From: Tubiluchus corallicola
Lineage: Eukaryota > Priapulida > Priapulimorpha > Priapulimorphida > Tubiluchidae
Length of the DNA stretch: 33,575 bases
Direction of reading: 5' to 3'
Assembly: GCA_030141605.1 (NCBI GenBank)
Contig: JAQGDQ010001589.1
Location: 1-33,575 of the forward strand
In this document: positions 29,730 through 33,575 of the stretch, in pieces
Layout: every line of letters starts with the position of its first letter
How positions within the stretch are numbered: the stretch's first letter is position 1
Position numbers and translations under genes: made by a program
Notes under the pieces: generated by a model
What the model saw: the letters and a program-made list of their open reading frames with translations, nothing else
Databases searched by the model: none
What the model was told of the DNA's origin: nothing

Positions 29730-31416
29730 CTGTAGAATGAAGTGAATTTACCTCCCACAACACTTTATTAATAAACAAGTGTTCGTACTTATGCGAGGTT
29801 CACCAAGCAAAGTGTTGTTGAATTTCAACAAGTTTTGATCTTTTAATGAACGGCATTCTTCGCTTTTTAGTCTTGCTACATTTTCTAGCAGTATAGATTT
29901 AAACCATAAACAATGGTAATACTCGCGTTAAGGCAGACTAGAACAACAGCAGTTTAACCACGTGATAGCATAGAAGCTAATTCACATCATGTATGATAGT
30001 ATAAAATGTCAATAAAACATTCCGAGTAAGCTTTAGAATTATTTGCATCTAATGACATTAAAAGCAAATTCACTATTTAGTGCACTATCATCAACCATCA
30101 ATGGTAAATCACCAATTTCGTAAAATTTACATTTGCAACTACTGCCGTATTTAACGTCACAGGCAACAAAACGTGATGAGCACAAAACGAGCAAATGTCA
30201 AGAGTTCGCAACACCCAATCAGACACAATAGGATAAGAGACTCAAGCCGAGTGAGTAAAAGTCAATGGCTGACTTCACTAACAAACTCACTAAATAGATG
30301 ACAAAACAGTTTAAACTCCGACGCATGCATGAACAATCTCGGATTTGCCGGCAGCGCTTCGGCTGGGATTTCCGGATTTCGACTCCCTCTGGTGACGGTA
30401 ATTTTTTCCATTTATTAATAGCTAGACGATGCAAACAAACCGGCAAAATGCCTTCAGCAATGGAGCCTCTGTCCTATCGAGGGAGAGAACATGTCTGGTG
30501 TAAACCAACTAATTCCTAGTCAATTTAGTAAAAACATCTTAACACAGAATGTTAAAAAAATTGGTAAAATGTACAAAATATGTTTCCAAAAAACACGTAC
30601 AAAAACATACAGGCAAAGCCCTGTCGAAAGAGTAACTATAACGAAATAATGATTAAAGCAGCATTATTCCCCACCCCTATGAGAACGTAGGTAATTCGAA
30701 CAACCCTATTCGCATACTAGAATTAGATGTGTAATTATAGGCAGTCAGAAGTTATGTACGACACGTCCACCTTACTAACTTAGCAATTTTTTCTCGTTGT
30801 TTTCGCATTACAAGTTCAAAGTTGGTGTTAACAAAGCGCAATTATTGGCAGAAAGCGGCTGTAGGCACAAAGTGATTTGAATTAAACTAATAACCCAATA
30901 GTGGCGACCGCTGCATGGCGATTACGTCACAATTGAGTAATAATGGAATACAACGAAAGAATAATGAATTCCAAAATGTAAGATAAATTACCTTCCGGTA
31001 TAATTTCCGTTCTTCGTCAATCGAATTAATGTAATCTAATCATTCCAAGGAGAGAATAGTGAACCTTGGACGGATGCCAGAAGCCAGGCGGAGAAATGCG
31101 AAGAAATATGAATAGAATTATTCAGGTAGCGCTACTAGGGCAAACACCAACCCAGCTGTGGAATATGACTCGCATCAATAACGTTTAAAAGTTAGTGGGA
31201 AGCAAAGAGATTGCCGAAGCCCCATTTATAGGTGCAGCATTGGATTGGAAGTTAATTAGGTAAGACAGGCAGACCTGCAGTTTCACGACTTATTTCTTAT
31301 AAACAACAACACAGGTATTAAAAATACGACTTTACTAACAAAATTCAGAGTAACAAAATAACTATACACAAGACTCTATATAATAGGATAACAAAAAAGA
31401 AACAAGGCGTCATAAA
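29730..31416. other. Unique sequence, no gene recognised
   Basis: A CpG-richer patch at about 30320-30400 (GCCGGCAGCGCTTCGG) stands out from the AT-rich surroundings and could be a promoter or exon. Open frames on both strands there (30219-30446 and 30298-30519) lack supporting motifs. Nothing else was seen. Confidence 0.4.
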
Positions 31417-31471
31417 GTAAGTGAGTGAGTGAGTGAGTGAGTGAGTGAGTGAGTGAGTGAGTGAGTGAGTG

Positions 31472-31547
<76 letters not shown>

Positions 31548-31560
31548 GGTAAGTAAGTAG

Positions 31561-31657
<97 letters not shown>

Positions 31658-31668
31658 AAAGTAAGTAG

Positions 31669-31741
<73 letters not shown>

Positions 31742-31800
31742 AAAGAAAGTAAGTAGGTAAGTAAGTAAGTAAGTAAGTAAGTTAAGTAAGTAGCAAGTAA
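31417..31800. repeat. Compound GTGA / GTAA tetranucleotide microsatellite
   Basis: About 13 GTGA units (to about 31472) pass into about 80 GTAA units with scattered GTAG and GAAA variants. The long Leu-Thr-Tyr frame on the minus strand is an artefact. Confidence 0.98.
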
Positions 31801-32236
31801 ATAAGCAAGCAATTCATTTATCACAAAAACAGAACATGTAACAATAAGATAATTAAATACCGGATAGTAATGATTTATATAGAAAAATAACATAAACAAT
31901 TATAACATATAATGTTAGTTGGTAAATATATGGCGAAATAACTGGAAAGTTATCGGGGTCAGCCACCCAAGCAAACTAAAAGTTATTTCTAAACTCGCAT
32001 ACGTATATTTTCTAATTTGTCGTATAGTTTCAAAGTAATTCTTCAAATAGGTAAAAACATGGGTTAGTAAAATAGTTTTCTTATATTTTCTTTTACGTTG
32101 ACCGTTTCTATATTTTCTCCTTATTTTTAGCTCCCCTTACTTTTAAAACCCAAGTGCGGTCGGAGCCGTAAAGGAGGAGCATGCCAGCAGTTGAAAATTA
32201 GACCTACAGAAGTTTGAAGAAACGGCCGAATGCATA
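31801..32236. other. AT-rich unique sequence, nothing recognised
   Basis: Spacer between the microsatellite and the 57-bp array. No gene signal. Confidence 0.45.
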
Positions 32237-32632
32237 ACTCTTTTTATTACGTAGGTAAGCTACGTCATAATGGGTTAAGGGACGCAGAGACAAACTCTTT
32301 TTATTACGTAGGTAAGCTACGTCATAATGGGTTAAGGGACGCATAACTCTTTTTATTACGTAGGTAGGCTACGTCATAATGGGTTAAGGGACGCAGAGAC
32401 AAACTCTTTTTATTACGTAGGTAAGCTACGTCATAATAGGTTAAGGGATGCAGAGACAAACTATTTTTATTACGTAGGTAAGCTACGTCATGATGGGTTA
32501 AGGGATGCAGAGACAAACTCTTTTTATTACGTAGGTAAGCTACGTCATAATGGGTTCAGGGATGCACAGACAAACTCTTTTTATTACGTAGGTAAGCTAC
32601 GTCATAATGGGTTCAGGGATGCACAGACAACA
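32237..32632. repeat. 57-bp tandem repeat, 7 units, each with a hairpin
   Basis: The core TTATTACGTAG starts at 32244, 32301, 32353, 32410, 32467, 32524 and 32581 (one unit is 5 bases shorter). Each contains ACGTAG-GTAAG-CTACGT, a 6-bp stem that extends to 10 bp with one mismatch (TTAT / ATAA outside). Minus-strand frames through the array are not taken as genes. Confidence 0.95.
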
Positions 32633-33507
32633 AACAGCAACTGATTTGGTTGAAGAGCAACTATTCTGCACAGTGCTGTGGCATTACAGTCCTGTAAATT
32701 TTTGTGAAAGCAAAGAAATTTAACTGTGCACTTGAGAAGGCATGGAATTAATCGCCTGAGTATACAGCAAAGATTGGCAGGGTAACTATTTGTATAGATG
32801 GATTTTTGTATTAATGAAAGCCATTTTTCAAGTCTTTTTGTATTAATGGACACCATTGCCAAGTGTTTTAGTAAAAATTGGACGCCATTTCTGAGTATTT
32901 TGCATAATGGGTAGCAGTGATTGATCCTCACCTGCGAAATGGGTGATCTTGACAGAAAATAATCAAAACAGAACAAGACAGGTCTTGGTTACATTTGAAG
33001 CTCTGGTATATACAGGATTCATTGACGAAAGTAATAAAATAGTACAGCATTTATCAGACTAGCACTAACGCGCAAATCCCAGGGCAGTATTTCTCTCGAT
33101 ACCACCAACAGGTGAAGAATGGAAAATACCGAAAGAGACGCACGCTGTCCTCCATTACACTTTAAATTTTAAACTAAAAGCTATTGGTCAACGAACTCTA
33201 CTGACGGAATGGATCTCATTTAAAATTCTGCAACATCATGTGCAGCAATCATTACAAGGTAATAATGATGGCATAGTTACAATCTAATTGCACTGTAATT
33301 ATTCGGGTAATGTAATATAGTGTTGCTCTGAAAGCTAATTATACATGTGAGAGCATTTGAAATTCCAAAGTAAGTGGTTTTAGTTGACGTAAACAGGCAG
33401 TTTGGAGGTTCAGTATGCATAAAGGCGTGTGCACACCACATTCTACAGCACGTGCCACATGTCACACGAACACAGTCATTAATAAAAGTTAGTTAATTGA
33501 AGAGACA
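32633..33507. other. Unique sequence, no gene recognised
   Basis: Loosely repeated phrases (GTATTAATGRAAGCCATTTTT / GTATTAATGGACACCATTGCC / TTGGACGCCATTTCTGAG) near 32800-32900 suggest an old degenerate repeat. The 124-codon minus-strand frame at 32602-32976 crosses the end of the 57-bp array and has no recognisable motif. Confidence 0.4.
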
Positions 33508-33575
33508 TTATTATTAGTAGCAGTAGTAGTAGTAGCAGTAGTAGTAGTAGCAGCAGCAGCAGTAGCAGCAGCAGC
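33508..33575. repeat. AGT/AGC trinucleotide microsatellite at window edge
   Basis: A run of ATT, then AGT and AGC triplets continuing to the end of the window. Confidence 0.95.

Noticed and set aside
30298-30519. 73-codon plus-strand frame and 75-codon minus-strand frame in a CpG-richer patch, with a loosely CTCF-like CCAGAGGGAG
   Set aside because: Neither protein is recognisable and the CTCF match is partial; noted only as a possible regulatory or exon region.
31345-31899. 184-codon Leu-Thr-Tyr frame on the minus strand
   Set aside because: It is a translation of the GTAA/GTGA tetranucleotide repeat.
32322-32516. Repetitive minus-strand frame over the 57-bp array
   Set aside because: Product of a unit length divisible by three; no independent coding evidence.

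Overview
The window is from a multicellular animal with an intron-rich, repeat-laden genome. It has no operons or bacterial signals. Coding sequence is sparse and split into exons with GT..AG borders and consistent phases. The two recognisable genes are animal families: a MAGI-type PDZ/WW scaffold on the minus strand and an ionotropic glutamate-receptor-like channel on the plus strand. The divergent channel core, together with many non-LTR retrotransposon tails, hAT and piggyBac-like MITEs and long tandem arrays, suggests an invertebrate, probably a protostome. I cannot name the species.

Layout, left to right. 1-1057 is the 3' end of a glutamate-receptor-like gene (+), followed by its presumed 3' flank and a compound CAGA repeat. 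2493-4737 is a nest of hAT-type MITEs, one inserted inside another, plus a LINE tail. MAGI then runs right to left (minus strand). Its exons are at 4811-5308 (end of one PDZ domain plus the next PDZ), 7547-7735 (start of that first PDZ), 24760-24935 (end of WW2 plus linker), 25582-25639 (start of WW2) and, less surely, 29191-29342. All borders join in frame. The N-terminal and C-terminal parts of MAGI lie outside the window or were not found.

The 17 kb MAGI intron between 7736 and 24759 is almost wholly one complex rearrangement. A unit starting at 7890 is copied to 13285. A partial inverted copy follows (about 13286-15254), and then a second direct copy (15260-24200). This is a duplication / inverted triplication / duplication structure. 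It carries a 67-bp minisatellite (9, 9 and 10 units) and a 72-bp satellite that has 11 units in the first copy and about 59 in the last. Each full copy also holds a short exon-like cassette just after the satellite.

The right third (24.2-33.6 kb) holds a LINE tail, a piggyBac-like MITE, a 127-bp array with a perfect TGACGTCA in every unit, two more hAT MITEs with 8-bp target duplications, an ambiguous exon-like region at 29.5-29.7 kb, a long GTGA/GTAA microsatellite and a 57-bp hairpin array.

The genes do not form a pathway: MAGI scaffolds and glutamate-type receptors both act at membranes, but their adjacency here shows no functional link. The most interesting feature is the structural rearrangement with its satellite expansion, which should first be checked against assembly error.
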